DNA of 15,873 nt from Pseudomonadota bacterium (GCA_963204845.1 CAUJIL010000138.1:1-15873), one strand, 5' to 3'. Counted from the stretch's first letter, positions 6,970-14,700 are shown. The notes: generated from the letters alone by a model not told the origin. Numbers and translations are program-made.

Positions 6970-8678
6970 GCGGTTCCGGTGATGTGCCTGGCGGCCAGGT
7001 AGCCGAAGGTCATCGCCGGCCCCAGCGTCGATCCGGGTCCCGGATACGTCGGCAGCACCGCCGCCGAACAGTTGCCGATCGCGTACAGGCCCTCGATCGC
7101 CGAGCCGTCCTCGCGCACCACCTGCGCGTCGGGATTGGTGGCGAGTCCGCCGTGCGTGCCGAAATCGCCCGGATCGATCTTCATCGCGTAGTACGGCGCC
7201 TCGTCGATCGGCCCCAGGCACGGGTTCGGCGTCACGCGCGGGTCACCGTAGTAGCGGTCGTAGTCGGAGTCGCCGCGGCCGAAGTCGAGATCCTTGCCGG
7301 TGTGCGCGAATTCGTTCATGCGCCGGATCGTCTCTTCGAGACCGGCCGGATCGATGCCCGCCTTGCGCGCCAGTTCGGCGATGGTGTCGGCCTTGTGCAC
7401 ATAACCTTCGTCGAACAGGCGCTTGGGCACCGCCCAGTCCGGACGCATCTGGCTGGTGTACAGCGGGCCCACGATGTACGTGCGGCGGAAGCGCGCATCG
7501 AAGATGTGGTAGCTCGGCACGCACGGGTTTTCCTCCGAGTGCACCGCGTAGAGCTGCTTCTGGTAGTTCATGTAGTTCTGCGATTCGTTGGTAAACCGCT
7601 TGCCGGCCGGATTCACCACGCAGGAACCGGGATAGGACTTCTCCATGATGCTCATGCGCGGCGCCGGCTCGCCGGGAACGGTGTTGGTGGAGCAGAACCA
7701 CGCGCCGTCCATCAGGCGCAGTTCCGCGCCCAGCTTCTGGCCGATGCGGATCGCATCGCCGGTGTTGGTCTTCGCGCCACCGCTCCAGCGCGCGTCGGTG
7801 GGCTTCGGCAGGTACTGTTCGCGCATCTGCTGGTTGTGCTCGAAACCGCCGGCGGCGAGGATCATGCCCTTGCGCGCCAGCACGCGCACCGGTTTGCCCT
7901 CGCGCTCGAGCTGCGCGCCGATCACGCGCCCGTCGGCGTCGGTGACCAGATCGACGAGGCTCGTGTTCAGCCACAGCGGCATCGCGCGATCGAGCATCGA
8001 CCAGCGCAGCCGGGCCACCCCGGCGCAGCCGCAGGCGATGCGCCTCGAACGGCCCCACTTCAGCAGCCAGGGCAGGTCGATCACCGACTTCAGGATCAGC
8101 ATCGCCGCGCGCTTCCACCAGCCGGGCAACTGTGCGGTGAAGTCGTGCGCCTCGCCCTGCGTGATCGCGAAGCGGCCGAACATCCACATCATGTGGTGCG
8201 TGTCGAGCAGGTTGGCGGCCTCGTCGCCGAGCTCGGATTTCATCATCGGCTCGGGTTCCAGCGAGCGGTTGCCGCTGCGCGCGCCGGGGAGCGTGGTGTA
8301 GTAGTCCGGATACTGCGGCAGGTTCAGGTAGCGCATGCGCGTGCGTTCGTGCATGAAGTCGATCATGCGCGGTCCGTTCTCGAGGTAGGTGCGCAGCATC
8401 TCGCGCGACACCAGGTCCGCGGGCACCGTGGCCTCGAGATAGCGCATCGCGTCGTCGACCGAATCCTCCGCGCCGGCCTCGAGCGCGTACCGGCTGCACG
8501 GAATCCACAGGCCGCCGCCGGAAATCGAACTGCCGCCGCCGTACTTGTCGCCCTTTTCGATCACCAGCACATCGCCCGCGCCCATGTCGTTCGCGCACAG
8601 CGCAGCGGTCATGCCGCCGTTGCCGGAGCCGACCACCAGTACGTCGACCTCGTGATCCCAGTTGCCGCCTGCCGTCAT
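6966..8678 (-). CDS. FAD-dependent dehydrogenase, 3-ketosteroid-delta1-dehydrogenase-like
   Basis: A 570-residue flavoprotein of the fumarate reductase/KstD superfamily, close to KstD length. The FAD-binding GSGNGG is at residues 17-22, followed by VLVIEKGDKYGG. The ILAAGGFEHN strand fits the family. Catalytic features match KstD: tyrosines 126/127 in PDYYTTLPG, a tyrosine in NESQNYMNY, and the C-terminal YPGPG with Tyr545 and Gly549, the same four-residue spacing as the C3-carbonyl-binding Tyr/Gly pair. YYAMKIDPGDFGTHGG is also characteristic. KstD enzymes desaturate the steroid A ring; related enzymes act on other cyclic ketones. It lies 58 bases after the thiolase gene, probably in one operon. 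The stop codon lies in a REP head. Family call strong; steroid specificity inferred. Confidence 0.8.
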   Translation of the reverse strand: MTAGGNWDHEVDVLVVGSGNGGMTAALCANDMGAGDVLVIEKGDKYGGGSSISGGGLWIPCSRYALEAGAEDSVDDAMRYLEATVPADLVSREMLRTYLENGPRMIDFMHERTRMRYLNLPQYPDYYTTLPGARSGNRSLEPEPMMKSELGDEAANLLDTHHMMWMFGRFAITQGEAHDFTAQLPGWWKRAAMLILKSVIDLPWLLKWGRSRRIACGCAGVARLRWSMLDRAMPLWLNTSLVDLVTDADGRVIGAQLEREGKPVRVLARKGMILAAGGFEHNQQMREQYLPKPTDARWSGGAKTNTGDAIRIGQKLGAELRLMDGAWFCSTNTVPGEPAPRMSIMEKSYPGSCVVNPAGKRFTNESQNYMNYQKQLYAVHSEENPCVPSYHIFDARFRRTYIVGPLYTSQMRPDWAVPKRLFDEGYVHKADTIAELARKAGIDPAGLEETIRRMNEFAHTGKDLDFGRGDSDYDRYYGDPRVTPNPCLGPIDEAPYYAMKIDPGDFGTHGGLATNPDAQVVREDGSAIEGLYAIGNCSAAVLPTYPGPGSTLGPAMTFGYLAARHITGTA

Positions 8679-8736
8679 GAGGATGTCGCTCCCGCCGTTC
8701 GTTGGATTTGCCGCCGCATTGTACGTGAATCGGCAT

Positions 8737-9921
8737 TCAGCCCACGAGTTCGACCGCCACTGCGGTCGCTTCGCCGCCGCCGATGCACAGGCTCGCCACG
8801 CCGCGTCGCTTGCCGTAGCGCGCCAGCGCGTACATCAGGCTGACCACGATGCGGCTGCCGCTCGATCCGATCGGATGCCCCAGCGCACAGGCGCCGCCGT
8901 GCACGTTGACCTTGTCCTCGTCGAGGCCGAGGTCACGCATCGCGAGCATGGTGACCATCGCGAAGGCTTCGTTGATCTCGAACAGGTCGACCTCGTCCTT
9001 GCTCCAGCCGGTCTTCGCCAGCAGTTTCGCGATCGCGTGCGTGGGTGCGGTGGTGAACTGCGCGGGTTCGTGCGAATGCCGCGCGTGGGCGACGATGCGC
9101 GCCAGCGGGCGCAGCCCGCGGCGCGCCGCCTCGGCGGCGGTGGTCAGCACCAGCGCCGAGGCGCCGTCGGAGATCGAGCTGGAGTTCGCGGCGGTGATCG
9201 TGCCGTCGCGCGCGAATGCGGCGCGCAGCTGCGGGATCTTCTCGAGGTTCGCGGTGAGCGGCTGCTCGTCGGTGTCGACGACGGTCTCGCCTTTGCGTCC
9301 CTTGACGGTCACGGGACAGATCTCGGCCGCGAAGGCGCCCGACTCGATCGCGCTGCGCGCACGCTTCAGCGAGCGCACCGCGAAGGCGTCCATGTCCTCG
9401 CGCGTCAGGCCACGTTCGTTCGCGGTCTCCTGCGCGAACGATCCCATCGCGCGACCGGTGTACGCGTCCTCGAGTCCGTCGTGGAACATGTGGTCCTTCA
9501 GATCCGCGTGTCCGAGCCGGATTCCCTGGCGCGCGCCGAGCAGCAGGTGCGGCGCGTTGCTCATGCTCTCCATGCCGCCGGCGAGCATCACCGCGCAGGT
9601 GCCGGCGCGCAGCTGGTCGTGGGCGAAGATCAGCGCCTGCATGCCCGAACCGCAGAGCTTGTTGACCGTGGTACAGCCGGTGCTGGCCGGGACGCCGGCG
9701 CCGAGCGCCGCCTGGCGCGCCGGACCCTGGCGCAGGCCCGCCGGCAGCACGCAACCCATGATCACTTCGTCGATGTCGGCGGGTGCCACGGCGCTGCGCG
9801 CGATCGCGGCGCGAATCGCCTCGGTGCCAAGTTGCACCGCGCTTGCCCCGGCGAGCACGCCGTTCATGCCGCCCATCGCGGTGCGCGCACCGCCCGTGAT
9901 CACCACCGTGCTGTCCGTCAT
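8737..9921 (-). CDS. Thiolase (acetyl-CoA C-acetyltransferase type)
   Basis: A 394-residue thiolase of standard length. Catalytic residues are all present: nucleophile Cys90 (NKLCGSGMQA), His349 (ALGHPIGSSG) and Cys379 (SLCIGGGEA), in positions like those of AtoB/PhaA-type enzymes. It either splits 3-ketoacyl-CoA in beta-oxidation or condenses two acetyl-CoA; the sequence does not decide between these. The ATG at 9919-9921 has a strong GAGGAG upstream. A longer in-frame start near 9999 lacks this and adds non-family sequence. It is followed on the same strand by the ketosteroid-dehydrogenase-like gene and preceded by the AraC-type regulator gene (118-base gap), so it probably heads a catabolic operon. 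Confidence 0.92.
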   Translation of the reverse strand: MTDSTVVITGGARTAMGGMNGVLAGASAVQLGTEAIRAAIARSAVAPADIDEVIMGCVLPAGLRQGPARQAALGAGVPASTGCTTVNKLCGSGMQALIFAHDQLRAGTCAVMLAGGMESMSNAPHLLLGARQGIRLGHADLKDHMFHDGLEDAYTGRAMGSFAQETANERGLTREDMDAFAVRSLKRARSAIESGAFAAEICPVTVKGRKGETVVDTDEQPLTANLEKIPQLRAAFARDGTITAANSSSISDGASALVLTTAAEAARRGLRPLARIVAHARHSHEPAQFTTAPTHAIAKLLAKTGWSKDEVDLFEINEAFAMVTMLAMRDLGLDEDKVNVHGGACALGHPIGSSGSRIVVSLMYALARYGKRRGVASLCIGGGEATAVAVELVG

Positions 9922-10039
9922 GGTTCTGCTCTCCTCGCGAATCCTGATTGACGCCGCGTCGCCGATTGCTGCGGCTTCGACGGGGCGGCATTTGGCCATA
10001 TCCGGCCGTTGCCCACAAGGCGCGCGCCGCGGCGACTCG

Positions 10040-11041
10040 TCAGAGGCCGCGTGCCGGTTCCGGCTGGAACAGTTTGCCGCGTGCGCGCACCCGGTACTGC
10101 TGCGGCGTGCTGCCGGTCGCGGCCGCGAAGCTGCGGCTGAAGTAGGCGGCGTCGGGGTAACCGCAGCGGTGCGCGATCTCGCCGATCGCCAGATTGCTCT
10201 GGCGCAGCAGGTCGCGCGCGAGGTCGAGCCGCGCCTGGCGCAGGAACGCGAGCGGGGTGGTACCGGTAGCAGCGCGGAAGCGGCGGTTGAAGGTGCGCGG
10301 TGCGAGTCCGCAGCGCGCGGCGAGTTCGGGTACGCGCAGCGGCGCGCCGGGATTCGCGGCCATCCAGTCCTGCGCCATGCGCACGGTCTCGTCGGGATGC
10401 GCGGCGGCGCTGCCGCTGACCAGCCCCGGCACCGCGAGCGGGCGTCGTATCTCGGGCGAGAACTGGCCCTCGACCTGGCGGGCGGCGGCCGCGCCGAAGA
10501 ACTCGCCGATGAAATGCAGCGTGAGGTCGGCCGCCGAGTTCACGCTGGCGGCGCAGTAGAATGCGCCGGCGCGCGTCACGAGCTGACGGCGTTGCAGCAC
10601 TACCCGCGGGTAGCGGCGGGCGAAGTCGTCGAAGAAAGACCAGTGGGTGGTCGCCTCGCACCCGTCCAGCAGTCCGGCCGCGGCGGGGAAGTAGCTGCCG
10701 GTACCGACGCTGCAGATGCGGGCGCCGGCACGCGCGGCGCGGCGCAGCCAGCCGGTGGTGCGCGCGTGCTGCGTCACGGTGGCGGCGGGAGCGCGCCACA
10801 GCGAAGGCACCAGCACCAGGTCGGCACCGGCTACCGCCTCGAGCGCGCAGTCCGGCTGCAGTGTGATCGCGCCCGACATCGTCAGCGGAGCACCGGTCTC
10901 ACCGGCCACGCGCGCCTCCAGCGACGGGGCGGTGCGTGCGTGCGCCCTCGCGTGCTGCGCCCCGGCACCCAGCATCTCCAGAGGCAGGGCCAGGCTGGAG
11001 GCCAGTGCCCCGTCGATGGCCAGAGCGATTATCCGTGGCAT
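10040..11041 (-). CDS. GlxA-type AraC-family regulator (DJ-1/PfpI + HTH)
   Basis: A 333-residue two-domain regulator. Residues 1-190 form a DJ-1/PfpI (class I glutamine amidotransferase-like) sensor, starting PRIIALAIDGA and containing ARICSVGTGSYFPAAAGLLDG. Where hydrolases have the nucleophile elbow Cys, this segment reads ICSVGTG, so a small-ligand sensing role is more likely than catalysis. The AraC domain occupies about 225-325, with two helix-turn-helices: PELAARCGLAPRTFNRRF and IGEIAHRCGYPDAAYFSRSF. It is divergent from fabY and colinear with the thiolase operon, so either could be a target. Direct repeats 21 bases apart in the fabY-side spacer are its candidate operator. The effector is unknown. 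Confidence 0.88.
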   Translation of the reverse strand: MPRIIALAIDGALASSLALPLEMLGAGAQHARAHARTAPSLEARVAGETGAPLTMSGAITLQPDCALEAVAGADLVLVPSLWRAPAATVTQHARTTGWLRRAARAGARICSVGTGSYFPAAAGLLDGCEATTHWSFFDDFARRYPRVVLQRRQLVTRAGAFYCAASVNSAADLTLHFIGEFFGAAAARQVEGQFSPEIRRPLAVPGLVSGSAAAHPDETVRMAQDWMAANPGAPLRVPELAARCGLAPRTFNRRFRAATGTTPLAFLRQARLDLARDLLRQSNLAIGEIAHRCGYPDAAYFSRSFAAATGSTPQQYRVRARGKLFQPEPARGL

Positions 11042-11069
11042 CGGGCGTCAGGAAAATTCCCGGATTGAC

Positions 11070-11102
11070 TGGCGGGAAAGTTATGAAAGTTGGCGCAAAA
11101 GT
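11070..11102. promoter_or_regulatory. Direct repeats with 21-base phasing (candidate AraC-type operator)
   Basis: TGGCGGGAAAGT (11070-11081) and TGGCGCAAAAGT (11091-11102) agree at 10 of 12 bases and start 21 bases apart, two helical turns. Tandem same-face half-sites with this spacing are the usual AraC-family operator design. They lie between the AraC-type gene and fabY, about 30-115 bases from the two starts. A possible fabY -10 (CATAGA, 11126-11131) would put the second repeat next to its -35 region. Confidence 0.5.
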
Positions 11103-11184
11103 GCAAGTGAACAGGGCTTCCGATCCATAGACTGGGGCCGCGACGCCTCTGCGCCGCGTCGCCCCGGACAAAGGAACCAGCGCC

Positions 11185-13044
11185 ATGTCGAGACTCCCAG
11201 TCATTACCGGTTTCGGCGGTGTTTCGCCGGCCGGCCGCAGTTCCGGTCACCACGGCTTTCGCCGCCTGATGATCGACGCCCTGCCGGCCGCCGAGGCCGC
11301 CGCCACCTGGCGCAGCCTGGCGGCATTGATGGGCATTTCGGCTCCCGATAGCGAGGAGGCGCGGGCGCGGATGCGCGCCCATACGCTGGTGCGGCGCATC
11401 GAGCCGGAACATTTCGACAGCGATCGCATCGCGTGGAACCGCCGCATGCAGTGGGCGCCGCCGGCCGAAGGCATCCGCTTTCGCGTCGCGGCCGCGCAGT
11501 TGCCGGATCCCTTGCCCGCTAGCTGGCGCGTGCTTGGCCGCGAGGGCCGCCAGGTCGAGATCCTGGTCACCGAAGCGCTGGAGGTGCTGCTGCCGGCCGA
11601 GCGGCGCTCCGAGGTCAATGCGGCCGGCCAGTTGCCGGCCGGTTTCGATCCGCGCGCGCTGTATCCGGCCCGCAGCCACCCACGCGGTCTGCAGATGACC
11701 GTCTACGGGGCGTCCGATGCGTTGCAGTCGCTCGGTATCGACTGGGAACTCGTACGCGAGCGGGTGCGCCCGGACCAGATCAGCGTCTACGCGGGCAGCG
11801 GCATGAGCCAGCTCGACGCGCACGGCAACGGCGGCATGATGGCCTCGCGCGCGATGGGCAAGCGGGTGACCTCGAAGCAGTGCCCCTTCGGTTTCGCCGA
11901 GATGCCGGCGGACTTCATCAACGCGTACATCCTCGGCAGCGTGGGCAACACCGGCACCAGCATGGGCGCCTGCGCGTCGTTCCTCTACAACCTCGGCCAC
12001 GCGCTGGACGACATCCGCAGCGGGCGGGCGCGGGTCGCGATCGTCGGCAACGCCGAGGCGCCGATCACGCCCGAGGTGATCGAGGGATACGCCGCGATGG
12101 GAGCGCTGGCCACCGACGACGGCCTGCGCGCGCTCGACGGGTTGTCCCCCGACGCCACGCCGGATTACACGCGTGCCTGTCGGCCCTTCGCCGAGAACTG
12201 CGGCTTCACGATCGCCGAGTCGGCGCAGTTCGTGGTGCTGATGGACGACGAGCTCGCGCTCTCGCTGGGTGCAACTGTCCACGCGGCGGTGGCCGAGGTG
12301 TTCGTCAACGCCGACGGTTACAAGAAGTCGATCTCCTCGCCCGGCGTCGGCAATTACCTGACGATGGCGCGCGCCGCGGCGCTGGCGCGGGCGATCGTCG
12401 GTGACGAGGGGTTGCGCCAGCGCTCCTTCGTGCAGGCACACGGCACCGGCACGCCGCAGAACCGTGTCACCGAATCGCACATACTGGACGAAACCGCGCG
12501 CGTGTTCGGCATCCGCGACTGGCCGGTGTGCGCGCTGAAGGCCTATCTGGGGCACTCGATAGGCGCGGCGGCCGGGGACCAGCTGGTGATGACGCTGGGC
12601 ACCTGGGCGCACGGCCTGCTGCCGGGGATCCTGACCGCCGAGCACTCGGCCGGCGACGTGCAGCGCGAACGGCTGCAGATCCTGCGCCGCCACGAGGCAC
12701 GCGCACCGCGCGAGCTCGACGTCGCGCTGATCAATGCCAAGGGTTTCGGCGGCAACAACGCCACCGCGACGGTGCTGGCGCCGCACGTGGCGGCGCGCAT
12801 GCTCGAGAAACGCCATGGCCGCGAGCGCTGGCTGCAATGGCAGCGGTTGAACGAGTCCGTGCGCGAGCGCAGTCGCGACTACGACGAGCGCACGAGCCGC
12901 AGCGAGACCGCGCCGATCTATCGCTTCGATCACGGCGTGCTGCACGGCGAGGACCTCGCGTGGGACGCGCACCGACTGCACGTGCCCGGCCACGCGCTCG
13001 CGATCGATCTGGACCTGCCCTCGCCCTACCCCGACATGCTGTAG
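11185..13044 (+). CDS. fabY: FabY-type beta-ketoacyl-ACP synthase
   Basis: A 619-residue ketosynthase, much longer than FabB/FabF (about 410) but matching the Pseudomonas FabY size class, with the N-terminal MSRLPVI-GFGG start that I recall for that family. Catalytic residues are Cys263 (TSMGACASF), His419 (QAHGTGTPQ) and His457 (KAYLGHSIGAAAG, with Lys452). FabY condenses acetyl-CoA with malonyl-ACP, taking the initiating role of FabH in fatty acid synthesis. The first ~180 residues and the C-terminal ~80 are extra to the thiolase fold. An AAAGGAA ribosome site precedes the ATG. Its TAG stop forms GTAG with the preceding base, the start of a palindromic repeat. Alternative: another long stand-alone ketosynthase. 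Confidence 0.85.
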   Translation: MSRLPVITGFGGVSPAGRSSGHHGFRRLMIDALPAAEAAATWRSLAALMGISAPDSEEARARMRAHTLVRRIEPEHFDSDRIAWNRRMQWAPPAEGIRFRVAAAQLPDPLPASWRVLGREGRQVEILVTEALEVLLPAERRSEVNAAGQLPAGFDPRALYPARSHPRGLQMTVYGASDALQSLGIDWELVRERVRPDQISVYAGSGMSQLDAHGNGGMMASRAMGKRVTSKQCPFGFAEMPADFINAYILGSVGNTGTSMGACASFLYNLGHALDDIRSGRARVAIVGNAEAPITPEVIEGYAAMGALATDDGLRALDGLSPDATPDYTRACRPFAENCGFTIAESAQFVVLMDDELALSLGATVHAAVAEVFVNADGYKKSISSPGVGNYLTMARAAALARAIVGDEGLRQRSFVQAHGTGTPQNRVTESHILDETARVFGIRDWPVCALKAYLGHSIGAAAGDQLVMTLGTWAHGLLPGILTAEHSAGDVQRERLQILRRHEARAPRELDVALINAKGFGGNNATATVLAPHVAARMLEKRHGRERWLQWQRLNESVRERSRDYDERTSRSETAPIYRFDHGVLHGEDLAWDAHRLHVPGHALAIDLDLPSPYPDML

Positions 13045-13239
13045 GTCGGCATTCAGAGGGTGTCGCAAGACCTCTCGCCCGCGGGACGGTGCCAGCGCGC
13101 GGCGGCGATTTCACACCCGTGGGACGCCGTGAATACGTCCCTGTAGGCTCGAACGCCGCATCCCTGCGGCGTACGCCCCCCGGCGCGAAATCGCCGCCGC
13201 ACGCTTCGAGGGTTTTTGCGACAGCCTCTGCATGCCGAC
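13041..13239. repeat. GTAG-headed palindrome apparently split by an inserted element
   Basis: GTAG (13041-13044, overlapping the fabY stop) is followed by GTCGGCAT (13045-13052). The exact complement ATGCCGAC lies at 13232-13239. Removing the element at 13055-13229 would join these into an 8-base stem with a TCGC loop, i.e. a REP-like unit built like those at 4412-4545 but with a different stem. The alternative reading is one element with 24-base terminal inverted repeats (22 of 24 paired). The separate short copy at 1204-1268, which begins at AGAGGG without the outer arms, favours nesting. Confidence 0.6.
13055..13229. repeat. MITE-like element with terminal inverted repeats and hairpin core
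   Basis: A 175-base element bounded by AGAGGGTGTCGCAA (13055-13068) and TTGCGACAGCCTCT (13216-13229), which pair at 13 of 14 positions. Inside is a perfect 14-base inverted repeat (GCGGCGGCGATTTC at 13099-13112, complement at 13187-13200), extendable outward with one mismatch. Within that are two hairpins: GGGACG/CGTCCC (13121-13126 and 13136-13141) and ACGCCGCA/TGCGGCGT (13153-13160 and 13165-13172). The second hairpin follows its own GTAG at 13143. There is no coding capacity and no clear target-site duplication. It may attenuate transcription from fabY into the nitroreductase gene. Confidence 0.7.
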
Positions 13240-13312
13240 AAGGGCACCCCGCCTTGCATTCGCCGGCGCTTCGCCGCAGTGTGCGGGCTTTGCGAAGGAA
13301 TCCGGACCGACG

Positions 13313-13882
13313 ATGGATACCCTGGAGGCACTGCTCACCCGAACCTCGAGCCCGCGGCTGTGCGATCCGCCGCCGCGCGGCAACGCGCGCGACCGGATCT
13401 TCCGCGCCGCGCTGCGTGCGCCCGATCACGCGCGCCTGCGTCCCTGGCGCTTCCTGGTCGTCGAGGGCGACGGGCGGGCGCGGCTCGGCGAGGCGCTGGT
13501 GCGCGCCACGCGCGCCGCGCGACCGGATACGGACGCGCAACTGCTCGAGAAGCTGGCGGCGGCGCCGTTGCGCGCTCCGCTGGTGCTGGTGCTGGTGGTA
13601 CGCACGGTCGAGCATCCGAAGGTGCCCGCGATCGAACAGCAGCTGTCGCTCGCCTGCACCGCCCACGCCATGCTGCTGGCCGCGCATGCGCTCGGCTTCG
13701 GCGGCATCTGGCGCACCGGGGACGTGACGTACCTCGATGCGTTGCGGTCGGAGCTGGGGCTACTGCCGACCGACCGCGTCGCGGGTTTTCTGTACCTCGG
13801 AACGCCGGAAGTGGCGCCGCGCGAGCCGGCGCCGACCGATCCGGCGGACTTCTTCCTCGACTGGCCGCCGACGGGAGCGTAA
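13313..13882 (+). CDS. YdjA-type nitroreductase
   Basis: A 189-residue FMN-dependent oxidoreductase closely resembling E. coli YdjA, a small minimal nitroreductase. Shared stretches include MDTLEALLTR, ILRA-like RAALRAPDHARLRPWRF, HKVP-like HPKVPAIEQQLSLAC, GFGGIWRTGD and GFLYLGTPE. RAPDH and GGIWR belong to the FMN-binding and dimer-interface regions. The physiological substrate of this subgroup is unknown. The ATG at 13313 begins the conserved start; an earlier in-frame ATG at 13232 falls inside the repeat arm and is rejected, since the added residues show no family similarity. The next gene starts 2 bases after its TAA, so the two are translationally linked. Confidence 0.88.
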   Translation: MDTLEALLTRTSSPRLCDPPPRGNARDRIFRAALRAPDHARLRPWRFLVVEGDGRARLGEALVRATRAARPDTDAQLLEKLAAAPLRAPLVLVLVVRTVEHPKVPAIEQQLSLACTAHAMLLAAHALGFGGIWRTGDVTYLDALRSELGLLPTDRVAGFLYLGTPEVAPREPAPTDPADFFLDWPPTGA

Positions 13883-13884
13883 AC

Positions 13885-14700
13885 ATGCAGATGCCGCACT
13901 ACGAGACGCTGGCAGTGAGCCTCGACGAGGCGGTCGCGCTGGTCGAGCTGAACCGCCCGGACAAGGCGAACTCGATGAACGCCGCGATGTGGCGCGAGAT
14001 CGGCGACTGCATGCGCTGGTGCGACGCCGAGCGCGGCGTGCGCGCCGTGGTGCTGGCGGGTCGCGGCCGGCATTTCTGCGCCGGCATCGATCTCGAGATG
14101 TTCACGTCGCTGGACGACCCGACCCTCGAACCCGGCCGGCGCGCCGAGCGCCGGCGTGACACGATCGAGCGCCTGCAGGCGGACCTGACGGCGATCGAGC
14201 GCTGCCGCAAACCGGTGCTCGCGGCGGTGCACGCGGCCTGCATCGGCGGCGGGGTCGACATGATCAGCGCCTGCGACATGCGCTATTGCACCGAGGACGC
14301 GTACTTCGCGATCAAGGAGATCGAGCTCGGCATGGTGGCCGACGTCGGTACGCTGCAACGGCTACCGCGGCTGATCGGGGACGGGCTGATGCGCGAGTTG
14401 GCGTACACGGGGCGACGCATCGATGCGCAGGAGGCGCACCGCTACGGTCTGGTCAATCGGGTGCACGCCGACCGCGAGGGCCTGCTGGCCGACGTGCTCG
14501 CGCTGGCGGGCACGATCGCGCGGCGCTCGCCGCTGGCGATCCGCGGCACCAAGGAGGTGCTGCTGCACGCGCGCGACCACGGCGTGGCCGACGGGCTGCG
14601 TTACGTGGCGAACTGGAACGCCGGCATGCTGAGCGCGGACGACCTGTTGCGCTCGGTAGGGGCCGGCGGCAAACCCGAGACCGTCGTGTTCGACGACTGA
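13885..14700 (+). CDS. Crotonase, delta3,5-delta2,4-dienoyl-CoA isomerase type
   Basis: A 271-residue crotonase. The oxyanion-hole segment FCAGIDL is at residues 64-70. IGGGVDMISACDMRYC is at 120-135, and EIELGMVADVGTLQRLPRLIG follows. Asp125, Glu145 and Asp153 have exactly the spacing (20 and 8) of the three acidic active-site residues of ECH1 dienoyl-CoA isomerase, which moves double bonds of odd-position unsaturated fatty acyl-CoAs so that beta-oxidation can go on. Ordinary enoyl-CoA hydratases use two glutamates, so isomerase is the better call. Many databases would label it enoyl-CoA hydratase. GGGAG precedes the ATG. It is directly coupled to the nitroreductase gene. Activity is inferred from residues only. 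Confidence 0.88.
   Translation: MQMPHYETLAVSLDEAVALVELNRPDKANSMNAAMWREIGDCMRWCDAERGVRAVVLAGRGRHFCAGIDLEMFTSLDDPTLEPGRRAERRRDTIERLQADLTAIERCRKPVLAAVHAACIGGGVDMISACDMRYCTEDAYFAIKEIELGMVADVGTLQRLPRLIGDGLMRELAYTGRRIDAQEAHRYGLVNRVHADREGLLADVLALAGTIARRSPLAIRGTKEVLLHARDHGVADGLRYVANWNAGMLSADDLLRSVGAGGKPETVVFDD

Noticed and set aside
6858..8843. 661-codon plus-strand open frame
   Set aside because: It is antisense to the KstD-like gene and has no recognisable family. Long antisense frames are expected in very GC-rich coding DNA.
8849..11068. 739-codon plus-strand open frame
   Set aside because: It spans antisense of the thiolase and the AraC-type gene plus their spacer. The Arg/Ser/Ala-rich product has no domain pattern, so it is a GC shadow.
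11102..11115. AGTGAACA resembling half of a DesT/FabR-type fatty-acid operator near fabY
   Set aside because: Only one half-site is present; the expected inverted partner is missing.
11029..13068. 679-codon minus-strand open frame
   Set aside because: It is antisense to fabY, whose catalytic Cys-His-His set is intact on the plus strand.
13232..13312. Earlier in-frame ATG for the nitroreductase
   Set aside because: It lies in the right palindrome arm of the repeat. The extra residues do not resemble the family, and YdjA-like homology starts at 13313.
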